Assembly: GCA_001632435.1 (NCBI GenBank)
Contig: KV424080.1
Coordinates: 1 to 64,000 of the forward strand
DNA from: Calocera cornea HHB12733
Taxonomy: Eukaryota; Basidiomycota; Dacrymycetes; Dacrymycetales; Dacrymycetaceae
Length of the DNA: 64,000 nucleotides
Direction of reading: 5' to 3'
Under the pieces are notes generated by a model. It had not been told where the DNA came from. It did not search any database and saw only the letters and a program-made list of their open reading frames with translations. A program made the position numbers and the translations under genes. Positions 54,541-64,000 of this stretch are shown here, piece after piece. Position 1 is the first letter of the stretch. Each line of letters begins with the position of its first letter.

Positions 54541-56961
54541 ATGGCTCTGTCCCGCCGATCCCTCAGCATGCAGCACGTCCTGCGGCACCGGGGACTCGCA
54601 ACACGTGCGCTACTTTCTGCTTACCCCCAACAGTCCACTTACGGGCGCATATGTTCAGCTTATCGCTTGGTTATCACGCCCAATGCGTCACGGCCAATAC
54701 CTCTCACCCCATTGACCGCCGTTCGGTGGAACAGCACGTCCCTGGACAAGCAGCCATCCAACCCAGTGCCACCTCCTACATCGGCCTCGGCCAGCCCAGC
54801 AACTCCGCGCGAGCCACCTAAGTCACGCTTGACGGACCCTGCACCACGTCCTATACCGACCCCCTCTCAAGTCAGCGGAGGTCAGCAGACCGCTGTCCCG
54901 CCCAAACCCAGCCCGAAGACTTCGCCTGCACTTGCTTCAGACCTTCCAACACCCACTCCTGGGACGTCTGCGTCCTCCAGCGCAGCCCCACCCATCAGCT
55001 CGACCGAAGCCAAGGAAAAACTCGCTGATGAAAAACTGTCCAAGGATGTCACAGACTACAAGGCTGACAAGCCATCAAAAGAGCTGTCCAATCCGAACAA
55101 GTCGTATGCAGCGCGGGCATGGGCGTGGCTGAAGCATGAAGCGAGCCACTATTGGACGGGAACGAAGCTGCTCGGGAAGGAAATTCGCATCAGTGCAAGG
55201 CTGGCTCGGAAGGTACTTGGTGGTACCAAGCTGACTAGGCGCGAGCATCGTCAGGTATGTTGCCCACCACAGTCGTAACGCAGACTTCTGACAATGATCC
55301 GACAGCTCAAGCGCACTACGAATGATCTTCTCCGCCTCATCCCGTTCTCTGTCTTCGTCGTCGTTCCGTTCATGGAGTTCCTTCTGCCTGTTGCGCTGAA
55401 GTTGTTCCCCAACATGCTGCCTTCCACCTTCGAAGACAAGTTCGCTGCCGATGAGAAGGCTCGCAAGCTTCTTCGTGTGAGGATCGAGATGGCCAAGTTC
55501 CTTCAAGAGACCCTCAGGGAGACCGGCGTGAAGGGTGCAGCAAAAGTCGCCGCGTCGGAGGAGTTCAAGGAGTTCTTCCAGAAGGTGCGGTCAACCGGTG
55601 AAGAGGCTACTCGGGAGGACGTTGTTCGTGTGGCGAAGCTTTTCAATGACGATCTCACCTTGGACAACCTCTCTCGTCCTCAGCTCGTATCGATGTGCCG
55701 GTATATGAACGTTAATGCCTTTGGAACGGACAACTTCTTGCGCTATGTCATTCGCCAACGACTTGCCAGCATCAAGAGCGATGATGAGGTACGCATATAC
55801 ATATCATTCCCAGATCTCTTGCTCATCCAGCTTTCCAGGCTATCCACCAGGAGGGCGTCGACGCTCTTTCCACCAAGGAGCTCCAAGAAGCGTGTCGTTC
55901 TCGTGGTGTCCGCACCATCGGTATCTCGCCGGCCACCCTTCGCGAAGAACTTGAGCAATGGATCGATCTTCACCTGGTCAATGGCGTTTCCGGTACCCTA
56001 CTCATCTTGTCTCGTGCTTTCGCGTTCGGCGAGAAGGGCGATGACGTTGTGAAGAGCCTGGAGCACACGCTTGCCAGCATGCCGGACCACTTGCTGAATG
56101 AGGCCGAGTTGGATGTGTCAGGTGACCGGGGAAGCTACCAACAAAAGCTAGAGGTGCTTCAGCAACAGGAGGAGCTTATTGAGGACGAAGCGGAACAGGA
56201 GCAGGCGAGCACCATCCCTGCTGCAGGTGCTGAATTGAAGCTGACTCCATATTACAGGAGGAGGAGGATGCGCGCCGTAAGAAGAGGGAGCTTGAAGAGA
56301 GCGTGAGGAGGGAGAAGGAAGCCCAGATGGCGCAGGCACTCCTGCCCGAGTCTGAGCTGGTGGAAGAGGAGGACGCGCGCATGACCACCGAGCAACTCAA
56401 TGAACTCGGCGAGGCGCTTTCCATCCTCTCGGCTCAATCATCCGTGTTGAAGGAGCGCGGCGAGCTGCGGGAGTTGATGAAAGAGCACGAGGTTGCGGAT
56501 GTACCCGAGGACACATCGACGCTCTCTTCCGAGGACCGCGCGAGTCTCAGCCTTGCCAAGAGGATCAAGAGCATGCTCAAGAAGATCGACACCCAACTCA
56601 CTGAATACGATGAGAAAGTTGGCAGCTCGCTCCAGCTCATCTCCTGCAACCCACAAGGCTTGATCTCCATCAACGACCTGAAACAGGCCCTCAGGGTCAT
56701 CAAGCATCATCCTGATGAGGAGACGATCGAGGGCCTTGTCGGCAAGCTAGATGTCGATAAGGATGGCTTCGTTCCGTTGGAGCATGTGCTGGAGTTGGCG
56801 CGTGGAGAGGGTCTCGGTATGTTTCTCGGCTGCCCCTCTAATTGCCGCCTTCTGATCCTTCAATAGGTATCGTTGTGGACGAAAACGCGAAGGATCTGAT
56901 GAAGGAGGGCAAGGAGCTCACGGCGAACAAGCCTCGCAAAGAGGATATCGTCTCTGAGTGA
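54541..56961 (+). CDS. LETM1: LETM1/Mdm38 mitochondrial inner-membrane protein, 738 aa
   Basis: Five exons (54541-55254, 55306-55788, 55839-56204, 56258-56816, 56867-56961) sum to 738 codons plus stop. The first 40 residues are Arg-rich with no acidic residues (MALSRRSLSMQHVLRHRGLA), a typical mitochondrial presequence, followed by a Pro/Ser-rich linker. The LETM1 core has IPFSVFVVVPFMEFLLPVAL (membrane helix), FPNMLPSTFEDKF, SRPQLVSMCRYMNVNAFGTD and the ribosome-binding-like domain with FLRYVIRQRLASI. The C-terminal part has coiled coils and an EF-hand-like loop (KLDVDKDGFVPLEHV). Family role: K+/H+ exchange and ribosome contact at the inner membrane. The third intron (56205-56257) starts with GC; no GT alternative of normal length keeps the frame. 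Confidence 0.93.
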
Positions 56962-57122
56962 GAACCAACTCGGCCCGTTAGTCGTCTTGTGCACATTGTA
57001 CCTGTAGCAACACTCGTTCATCATAAAAGCAAGCACACTTCAAACACCAATGGATTAAGAGGTTGATATGATAGACTGATTATGCGGCTGCCAAGCCCAT
57101 TTTCGGACGCTCTGCTTGGCGT

Positions 57123-58227
57123 CTACTTCCTCCACCGTTTGGCGACTATGTAACAGACTCCTATCACGGCAATTACCGTGGAAGCGCCCATAACGATCTG
57201 TCGCGTGCTCGGCCAGACGAACGGTTCTTGGGCGGCCCTAGCCAGGCGTCTCCCATTTCTACCCCGCCGTGGCTTGTCCGGTCTAATCGTCTCGCTGTCC
57301 TCAATCTGCCGCAGTTCGTCCTCGGAAAGGTCAAGGTCCGCCTCCTTCTCCGGACTAGTGGGAGGCGAGGAGTGCTGCTGCGCCGTGGAGTTCGACCCCG
57401 CCGAGTCAGTATCAGAATCGGGGTCGCCATCCGCCAGCATCTGGGTTGTGCCAGCTACGTTGCTATTCGGTGAACCCCGTTGCTCGTGTCGCTGCTCGTC
57501 TGAGACGGTGGGGATCTCGCCTCTCACGAGGTGAACTCGAGGGTAATAGAACGCCATGTCCAACGCGCTGAGGGGGACTTTTCGCTTGCTAATTGTGTTC
57601 GGTCTCTTCCTAGTCTCAGCAATGTCTTCCTGCATCTACCAAAAGGTTAGACCGTACTGGAGAGGAAGGGTATACTACTAACCGAGGTGACGCATCGAAG
57701 CTCTCGTTGCACTTCTTGAAGAATTGACATTGTGTCCGTACCGCCAATGGCACAGGGAATCCCCAGGAATACGACCACTTCAGTCCCTTCCAAGCCTGCC
57801 AATAATGTTAATCTGTCGTTCAGAAGTCAAACTCCTGGAAGGAAACCCACTTGGATCCATGAGATACCGCTCAACGAAATCTTTAGCACTGTCCCTATTG
57901 TCAGATAGATGCTTCCAGGTACAGCGCTTGGACATACCGGAGTTGATCAAACGCCTCTGCATCACCGAACATGTACTTGACTGGAAAACTCGTAGGCGGT
58001 TCTGAGTCCGACTGAGTCTGATGCGGGGAAAACAGTGCGATGTAATGCGTGCGGTTGCCGTTGCATTGCAGCTGCAGAGAAAACTTCCGGCACCGCCAGA
58101 CAGGGTGGAACGAGGGCAGACTTGGCTCGGGGACAAGGATGTCACTTCGGAGCAGAAGTCGTGAGTACATTGGGATTGTGGAATAGCCGGTCATTGGGTG
58201 TCCGAGGAAAAGTGTGGCTTCGAACAA
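57123..58227 (-). CDS. Tail-anchored protein of unknown function, 319 aa
   Basis: Four exons on the minus strand (57938-58227, 57851-57894, 57683-57795, 57123-57635) join in phase. Introns of 43, 55 and 47 nt have GTATGT, GTGGGT and GTTAGT donors. The protein runs KYMFGDAEAFDQLR, DSAKDFVERYLMDP, SLEGTEVVVFLGIPCAIGGT, SILQEVQRELRCVTS and MQEDIAETRKRPNT. An acidic Ser-rich stretch (DPDSDTDSAGS; DLDLSEDELRQIEDSE) and a basic stretch (RRGRNGRRLARA) follow. The last 25 residues are one hydrophobic helix ending in basic residues (VIAVIGVCYIVAKRWRK), the pattern of a C-terminal tail anchor of mitochondria, peroxisomes or ER. I do not recognise the family. The first-exon start is the first Met after a stop. 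Confidence 0.68.
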
Positions 58228-59319
58228 TCACTGGGTTTCGAGCGAGAAGCAATCAGAAGATTGGGTGGATTGGTGTTGCGTACTTGTTGCGTGTCCCCAC
58301 TTAAATGAGAGAACCGCACTACAACCCGCCCAATATTTTCATTCAGTTGGGAGTCCAGCTTCTGAAGCCAATGCCTGAGCTGAAACTAGGGAGCGAAGCG
58401 CGTTGGCATTTGTTGACATGGCTTCCCCTTTCTGACGTTGAGAAAGTCGAGTCCTTGTGAGCGCCCAGTACACAGCATCATGAGTTCATAATCCAGCTTC
58501 TTGTTAGGCCTGCTGAAATAAGCTGTGCCAAGCCGAGATTATGGTTCAACAAGGTCATTGATGGTGTCGTTGTCTAACCGATCATCGGAAGGCCATAATG
58601 CCCAACCCCTGGACCCGCGGGCTGTCGGCGGTCCTATTTATAAGGCCAGCTGTCGCCCCGAATCTGATCCCGAGCGGGCCCATGCAACCCTTTCCCTTTC
58701 TCTTCCCTTCGTCACATACGGCAGAATGTCGTAGAGGGTGCTCTTATCGATAACACCCAGTCTAAACTCGAGGCAGCTTACGTTGCTTGTCTAATGTCAC
58801 CCTGCCGACACATCCTGCGATCCCGACAGGTGCACAGGAAGTACTATCTGCGGGCCGTACCGCTCAGCGCCTGAGGCGACAACGCTGACACTGGAAAACA
58901 ACGATTGCCAGCTGGCAAAGGTGGTCGCAGAACAAGGCAGAGAGAGCTGATTCTTGCCACGTGCGGCGGCCCGACTAGCGATGGTGGCGTGCTTCTTGCT
59001 CTGATCCGTCGTCCTAAAAGGAGCACCATCAGGACGTTCTGCAACACTATTCCTACCCGCCATGGTGTTTTATCTTCCATCAACAGCTTTGCGACTCAGA
59101 CGGACACTTTGTTCGCGCCAGCTCTACCGGATCTGCTGACGAACAAGACCGTGTCTCAGATAGGAACGTGGGAAGCGTTAGCCCACGCGATTCATCTCAT
59201 GTTCCCGAGGTTGCTCAGCAGCTGCTCCCCACTTAAGTAGGCATTCGACTCGATCAACGTCTAGTAGAACGCGTGGCCCGTCTGCGATCTCTGGTGTTGC
59301 TTGACGTCTCTGCCACTTG
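58228..59319. other. Intergenic, no gene recognised
   Basis: TATTTATAA at 58634-58642 could be a promoter, but no supported gene follows. Frames on both strands at 58797-59240 are unsupported. Confidence 0.4.
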
Positions 59320-60721
59320 ATGTCTTCCCTATCTCAGGCTGAGGCAGTAGCATTGGCGTGGGAAGTCCAAAATGTGTGTACTGTCTGGCTGTCTATCGCG
59401 GCTCTTGTGCTCATTTACATGTTTGCAGTTTAGTGCATGTACAAGCAAGTCTTCTATCTCGTCCCACTTTACGGCTGAGTAATCGTTCTTGTAGGCGCGT
59501 CGGTTACACTGGTGGTACGTGCTGCTGTTGGCTCGGTAGACCGCAGCTCAATCTCTGCAGTACTTCGACTACTTCGTGACGCTGCCTCAAGAGATCGCTC
59601 TCATCTGGTTCACCAAATGGACGCCTGGGAAGGCAATCTTTGTCACTGTACGGTATCTTGGCTTGTGGGTAGCGACCATGTATGCGTATGGTGAGTGCCG
59701 TGGAGCCGGGAGCGATGGAGGTAGACGCTGACTCGCGACAGCCCTACGATCCACCACGAGCACCGTAACGGGTTCGTGCGCGTTCACGCTGTATTCGAGC
59801 TTGAGTATGTGGCTTCTGTCATCCGATAATATGCATGCTTACCACACTTCAGGCTCTCTGCTCTTGCTGTACATCGCAGCAGCGTTGGTCCTCGCCTTGC
59901 GGACTTGGGCAGTCTGGAACCGCGGTCCCCGAGTGGGCATATTCATCGCGCTCGCCTGGACAGCCGTCACAGTCGGGATAATCGTCTTCGGCGTGCAGAT
60001 CATCCTCGGGACATCGCCGGATGGCGCGCTGCCCATCCTTCCCGGGTGCAATGTCAAGATCACCGCGGCATCGGCAGCGGCGTCCGTGAGGGGGTATGCG
60101 AGCGAGAGCGTGTATGAGGGAGGTGCGCGATTGTGGTTAGGGATTAGAGCCGCCTCTGATGGACCCGGCAGTTATCTTCCTGCTGACTGTTGCGCGCGGG
60201 ACGTATCACTGTGAGTGGCGGAACACTGCATGCAAGCATGTAGAGTGTGGGTCTTACAAGAGCGACAGGGTACAACAAGCCTTCGGGACTGATGCTCGTG
60301 CTGTACCGAGATGGTGAGACCGACCTGGTCCAACGTTGCCCAGTCGTACACGCTGACACTGCAACCAGCGTTCCTCGCCTCCACCTGTCTGATGGGTAAC
60401 TCCCAGTTCATACATTCAGCCCTCTTGCGCAGGACTGACCCCCACCCCTCCAACCCAGGCTTCTCGCTCATAAACGCGGCGATGGCGGCGCTCAACAGCC
60501 CGGCGCTCAACTGCTCCTACATCCTCTACGTCGCATTCATGTCCATCGCTCCGGGGAGGATCATCCTCAACCTGCGGGCGACGTCGAGCGAGCTGGACGC
60601 GTGGGATGTGGGCACGGCGTACGTTGCGCCGGTGGGGCCGGTGGAGCTGAGGGAGCGGCCGAGACAGGCAGAAGAGAGGCATCGGTGGGTGGAGGGGGAG
60701 GGGGTTCCGCTGGAGGATTAG
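59320..60721 (+). CDS. DUF6533 membrane protein, copy 6
   Basis: Start MSSLSQAEAVALAWEVQNV at 59320, then ASVTLVVRAAVGS and the core YFDYFVTLPQEIALIWFTKW and PGKAIFVTVRYLGLWVATMY. Later exons: SLLLLYIAAALVLALRTWAV followed by NRGPRVGIFIALAW, LYRDG, FSLINAAMAALNSPALNCSY, APGRIILNLRATSSELDAWD and a Pro-rich end EGEGVPLED. The codons are GC-richer than in copies 1-5, and the sequence is the most divergent. Exon joins near 60120-60330 are not settled. Multi-pass membrane protein of unknown function. Confidence 0.75.
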
Positions 60722-61266
60722 CCATGCCCGGTGGTTCAGTTGTCATGCCCGTGGGCGCACACGGGACAGTACTGTACATTGGGCAGTCGACCCCGCGTGT
60801 CCGTCGCGGAGGCCATAGAGTAGCGGTATGCTGCTTTGGGCCCAGGAACATCAAGTGCACTAGTACTGGCCTCTGCGTTGTTCGGCCCGAAGGACGCAAG
60901 ACGCAAGCTCGGACCCTACTGCCCTTCGCGCCCGCGCCCGCCGGTCGCGCATCCTGATCCAGCCCAGCCTTGCAACGGCAGCATCCGCTCCCGCTCCCGT
61001 CCCGGCCGTGGGCGAGGCGCGGTGGCAGTGCCTAGCGCCGCCCGGGGAGAGCACCCGGGTTTTGGGGCAATCGCTATGGATTTGCCCATAGGGCTATGGG
61101 TGGCTGTGCCTGAAATTGCGCGCAACGACGGAGGCAACTCGGGGCCAAACAACGGTGCAGCCATATAGCCGGCGCCGGCTATTCAATGTGAAGGTAACGA
61201 ATTTTCATTGTCAAGCTCTTTGTAGATACATTTTAGGAGCTAATACAATGATGTTCTACCACTATA
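60722..61266. other. Intergenic with an 18-bp palindrome
   Basis: ATAGCCGGCGCCGGCTAT at 61165-61182 is a perfect palindrome. No gene seen. Confidence 0.5.
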
Positions 61267-63245
61267 CTAAGTCCCTGCGCTCTCCCCCCCCTCCTGCTCC
61301 CTCGCCGCCCTCGCGTGTGCCACTATATTGTTCCCTTCCCTGCGGAAGGTCGTCCACAGACCTCCGCTCGTCCGATCAAACCGCCGCCGCAGCTCCCTTG
61401 TGTCCTCTGTCTGTAACAGGAGCACATTCTGTCTCCAGGTCACATACACGCCCTCGAAGCCATACACTGCTCGGAATGCGTCCCTCCATGACATGTTCTG
61501 CCCCCTGCGCTTCTTCTCGATCTCCTCCGTCTCGCTCTTGATTTCCTGGTATGTCCTGGTCCCTGGCCAGTCTTTCCATGGATCCTCTGTCCGAGGGGAC
61601 CCCTTATCCAGCTGCTCCAGAAGTGTTGATTGCCGGCCACGCTGCGTTGGGACTTCGGCAGGCCGCCGCGATGGTGTCGTTCCTGTCAGGTCGATCACGA
61701 CCACGGGTCGCTGCCTTGGGGGTGTCGGGTCTGCCCGCGGCAAAGGTAGTTCGTCGTCACTTTCCGCTTCCTCTCCCTGGCCTGGGAAAGGACTAGAGAC
61801 CGGCGAGCAAGGTGCAGAGGGTGGAGATACAGCCCTGCGTCGCTTTGCACCACGTCGTTCGTTGACCACATTCGAGGCCGTGATCTTCTTCACCTCCTCC
61901 GCCAAGTCCGTGTTATTGTCGGGCACGCCAGGCATGCGTCCAAGCACGCGCTCATCCTTCTTCACCTTCCGAATGGTGTCCGGCAGGTACGTCGACCAGC
62001 AGTCTTCATCTGGATTGAAGAGGCGGATCCCCCTTAATCCAGTGAAGCTGTCACCCAGCTCAGCCTTCAGGTCGTCCTCGACCCGCGAGTCCCACTCATC
62101 CACTTGCGTGGAGAGACCGCTAGACGACGCTGTCGCCTTCATGCTGGGAAAGATATGTTTCCCATTCTGGTTGTGTAGTTAGTACCTATCCCCCATTGTT
62201 AAACAAGCTGGGCGCACCTTGGTCACCAGAACTAGAGTGAACATCCGCTGCATAAGTGCCTCCCGCTCCCGTGCCTCTTCTCTTGCCTTCTGCAAACTCT
62301 CAAACGATGCAGCCCACTCCTCATCCATCTCCTGATACAGCTCCCGCCGCTGGGGCCCATGGAAAGACTGCGACGGCTTGGAGATGCTTGGCTGGGTCGC
62401 CAACACCTGGCGCTCCCCCCCTCCACTGCCCTCAGCCCTCCCTGTCCACAGGTCGTCTGCCTCCCTCTTCATCTCCCTCATTCCCATCTCCCTCATCTCC
62501 CTTCCCCCACCTGCCGGCCGCGTCATCCCGGCCTCCTCCAGCACCTGCTCCAGCTCAGGCAACACCTCTGAGTCGGAGGCATCTGACGCCTTCACCTCCA
62601 GTTGCGCACGCAGACCGTGTAGATGGCACCCGACCTTTGCATTTTGCGCTAGACACACCTCTGTGCTGAGACAGCACTTCTTACACCACCCCTTCCCGCA
62701 CATCGCAGCTGCCCGACCCGTGCACCCCTTCCGCGGGCATGGCAGCCATGTCCTCGCTGTCTTCTCCCCTTCCTTCCCCTTTCCTTTCTCCGTCGTCCGC
62801 GCTTTCTTAGGATGCTGCGGTGTTGACGCTGGGCTCTTTCCCCATTGGGTTTGGCGATGCGCCCACTTCCCCTCCAGGGCAGCGATGTCATCCGGGTGCA
62901 AGGGCTCGCAGTGCCAGGTACATGGCTGACTGTCCTTGTGCAGGCCACACTGTAACAGTAGTACGTTAGTCCCGCTCGTCCAACTAAATCAGAACCACAT
63001 ACCCGCGTGTAGAGCCGGCCGAAGTTCTCACTACGCCTCCCTGCCCGGTTGAATGAAGGCACAACAACGAGGTTCCGATTGCATCTCCCAATGCCACAAC
63101 GGGCATTCGTCACCAGAGGCACGACTTGCCTCATCTCAGCATCAGGCAGGTTCATGTTCTCCTTTGCAATGCGAGCGTTGACGAGGTTGATGACATCCCG
63201 GCACGCTTCGCTGGCGTTCAGCGGCCGCAGGGTGTGAGCCGACAT
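61267..63245 (-). CDS. Cys-rich protein of unknown function, 624 aa
   Basis: Three exons (63003-63245, 62218-62949, 61267-62166), all phase 0, give 624 residues. The third exon begins after a perfect TACTAAC branch site and reads NGKHIFPSMKATASSSG. The N-terminal 150 residues hold many Cys and His: NARCGIGRCNRNL, CGLHKDSQPCTWHCEP, LPCPRKGCTGRAAAMCGKGW, CKKCCLSTEVC and GCHLHGLR, suggesting several bound zinc ions. A Lys/Glu-rich middle and a basic stretch (RRGAKRRRAVSPP, likely nuclear localisation) follow. The C-terminal part ends with AFRAVYGFEGVYVTWRQNVL and RRRFDRTSGGLWTTFRREG. I do not recognise the family. Zinc-rich proteins of this style often accompany fungal mobile elements, but no terminal repeats were found here. 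Confidence 0.68.
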
Positions 63246-64000
63246 GGTGAAGGGGGGAGGGGGGGAAGGGAGGGAGGTGCCAGTCTCAGCCGCCCATGTC
63301 GAATCCATTCAAGCAGTTTTCTTCCGGCAGGTGCCCCGGTTAGTGGTATTCGCTCCATCGCAGGTGGAAATCTTAAAGTTGCCTTGACGACCGCCGATTT
63401 CATCGATTCGCACGAAGATCGACGGTTTGGGAGGGAGGGGGAGCTAAACTCTCATTAAGTATCAATGGTACAAAACTACACTGCGATTGGATCCCTGTCA
63501 TAGTACATATTACAGAACCTGGATGCAGCTAGTCAGTAACTGCGCGCACTTTAGAATGAGTTCACAGAGAAAGAGCCCTCAGACTTCCAAGGAAGGACAA
63601 TTCAACCCGCATCACGCTGCCCCGAGCGCCACACACCGCAGCGCAGCTCCTTGGAGCCGGCCCACACTCCACGGTCAGCACATGGGTTCGGCTTCGCGAT
63701 GGGAGGGGGAGTGTAACGGCGGACTACTCGAGGACTTTGGTGCGCTAGAGTGGAAACTGCGAATGACGGAATAGATTTCATCATAGGGGGGAAACGTGCA
63801 GAACTTCAGACCCGACGCACTCACCGTGGAAAGAAACAGTACATTCACAACTGAAAAACACGTCCGTCCAGAGCCTACCAAAGGTTTCAGCAATGGTTCA
63901 GAAAACAAGAGAGCGGAAACTGGGAACAAGGACAGTAACCCTGCCGTATTCGCAGTTTCCACCCTGGATGCCATATCCTTATCCATAGCTGAGTCAACTG
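63246..64000. other. Promoter side of the Cys-rich gene and right edge
   Basis: A strong G-run (GGGGGGAGGGGGGG near 63250) lies directly before the start codon of the minus-strand gene, i.e. a C-rich pyrimidine tract in its leader. No gene seen to the window end. Confidence 0.45.

Noticed and set aside
58905..59240. 111-codon frame on the plus strand
   Set aside because: Opposed by an equally long antisense frame; no start context, splice partners or family match.
1..64000. tRNA, rRNA, CRISPR arrays, telomere repeats, secondary-metabolite core genes
   Set aside because: Looked for by motif reading on both strands; none was recognised.

Overview
The window is nuclear DNA of a filamentous basidiomycete, most likely a wood-decay agaricomycete. 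Genes are split by many introns of about 45-60 nt with GT(A/G)NGT donors and CTRAC/CTGAC branch sites. Gene content fits too: DUF6533 membrane proteins, a Copia retrotransposon end, a MULE transposon, LETM1, sulfate permeases, a GMC oxidoreductase and a lineage-type single-pass surface protein family. No rRNA, tRNA, CRISPR or operon-like structure was seen. Most genes had to be rebuilt by joining exons by eye, so exon edges are predictions.

Layout. 0-1.6 kb: 3' end of a Copia element with its LTR. 2-5 kb: one collapsed and one intact copy of a two-domain single-pass membrane protein (here the TM-PY family). 6.3-7.4 kb: dead poly(A)-binding protein gene. 7.8-10.8 kb: an intact 22-exon GMC oxidoreductase. 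11-15.2 kb: two tandem TM-PY genes. 15.9-18 kb: MFS sugar transporter. 19.8-23 kb: two tandem aldo/keto reductases plus a third, broken copy. 23.7-31.3 kb: DUF6533 gene, sulfate permease, fragments of TM-PY and aldo/keto reductase, second DUF6533 gene. 31.4-38.7 kb: two TM-PY genes and a second, nearly identical sulfate permease. 40-48 kb: DUF6533 gene, dead sulfate permease tail, TM-PY gene, DUF6533 gene. 48-54 kb: RING-like membrane protein, odd low-complexity stretch, dead DUF6533 gene, complete MULE. 54-64 kb: LETM1 with a small duplicated fragment in front of it, a tail-anchored protein, a sixth DUF6533 gene and a Cys-rich protein.

The main theme is gene-family growth and decay. Four families (TM-PY, DUF6533, SulP, aldo/keto reductase) are interleaved over 60 kb, and each has intact copies and fragments side by side. 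The SulP-TM-PY block at 33.8-38.7 kb seems to have an inverted, partly decayed counterpart at 42.3-45.4 kb. The least described system is the TM-PY family: two related extracellular beta-rich domains, one membrane helix, and a cytoplasmic tail that in all six intact copies ends in (P/L)PxY followed by exactly four residues. That is the type of motif bound by WW domains of Nedd4/Rsp5 ubiquitin ligases.
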